DNA of 23,997 nucleotides from the NCBI GenBank assembly GCA_938041635.1, contig CALIAD010000090.1, forward strand, positions 1-23,997, in the 5' to 3' direction. This document shows positions 23,934 through 23,997 of this stretch, piece after piece; position 1 is the stretch's first letter, and each line of letters starts with the position of its first letter. The position numbers and the translations under genes are program-made. The notes under the pieces are model-generated. The model searched no databases and was not told the DNA's origin. It saw nothing but the letters and a program-made list of their open reading frames with translations. The DNA is from an uncultured Atopobium sp. (GTDB lineage Bacteria > Actinomycetota > Coriobacteriia > Coriobacteriales > Atopobiaceae).

Positions 23934-23939
23934 TATAAT
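23934..23939 (+). promoter_or_regulatory. Possible -10 box upstream of next gene
   Basis: A perfect TATAAT about 50 bases before the putative next start codon. No good -35 lies 16-18 bases upstream, so it stays a candidate. Confidence 0.35.
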
Positions 23940-23989
23940 GTGCCCGCACAGATGATTGCATGATTGATATTGAATGATAGGTGAGTAAG

Positions 23990-23997
23990 ATGGCACT
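23990..23997 (+). CDS. Possible start of the next gene (truncated by window edge)
   Basis: ATGGCACT at the window end is preceded by AGGTGAG (23979-23985), a reasonable ribosome binding site. smpB often follows rnr in bacteria, but eight bases cannot identify the gene. Confidence 0.35.

Overview
This is a bacterial chromosomal window, most likely from the Coriobacteriia (Atopobium/Lancefieldella-like actinobacteria). That placement is an inference from the moderate base composition, the Actinobacteria-like protein sequences and the gene set; a precise species cannot be read from the sequence alone. It opens with the 3' end of a 23S rRNA gene and a complete 5S rRNA gene with its terminator. 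I count 18 complete protein genes plus the possible first codons of one more at the right edge. All complete genes lie on the + strand except one DeoR-type repressor.

Layout. (1) 1-606: end of an rRNA operon. (2) 957-3992: a large P-loop regulator with a C-terminal SARP-like DNA-binding and BTAD region, behind a 350-base AT-rich gap. (3) 4084-8829: secA, prfB and a YitT-family membrane protein, tightly packed as one operon. (4) 9000-15411: a sugar uptake and catabolism locus. A divergent DeoR repressor faces PTS EIIA, EIIB and an ascorbate-type (UlaA-like) EIIC. After an internal hairpin come a small unknown membrane protein, a SIS-domain sugar-phosphate isomerase, a DHDPS/NAL-superfamily aldolase and a KDPG-type aldolase. 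The likely logic is import with phosphorylation, isomerisation, then aldol cleavage to pyruvate plus an aldehyde, but the substrate is unknown and no dehydratase or kinase is present. (5) 15603-17544: ftsE-ftsX, the cell-division ABC pair that controls peptidoglycan hydrolases, with an unusual N-terminal extension on FtsE. (6) 17742-21641: a LysR regulator, an APC-family permease and a metal-dependent amidohydrolase, apparently a small import-and-hydrolyse cassette. (7) 21896-23908: an RNase R-type exoribonuclease, preceded by a short 12-bp tandem array.

The observation I find most interesting is in release factor 2. The stop-codon-reading tripeptide that is normally Ser-Pro-Phe reads Ser-Pro-Thr, the classical autoregulatory frameshift site has been replaced by an ordinary codon, and none of the 18 complete genes here ends in TGA (14 TAA, 4 TAG). 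Other points are the recurring GGCGAGAAACCCG motif between genes, several hairpins inside the PTS locus, a LysR-type box placed at a promoter, and the reversed domain order of the first regulator.
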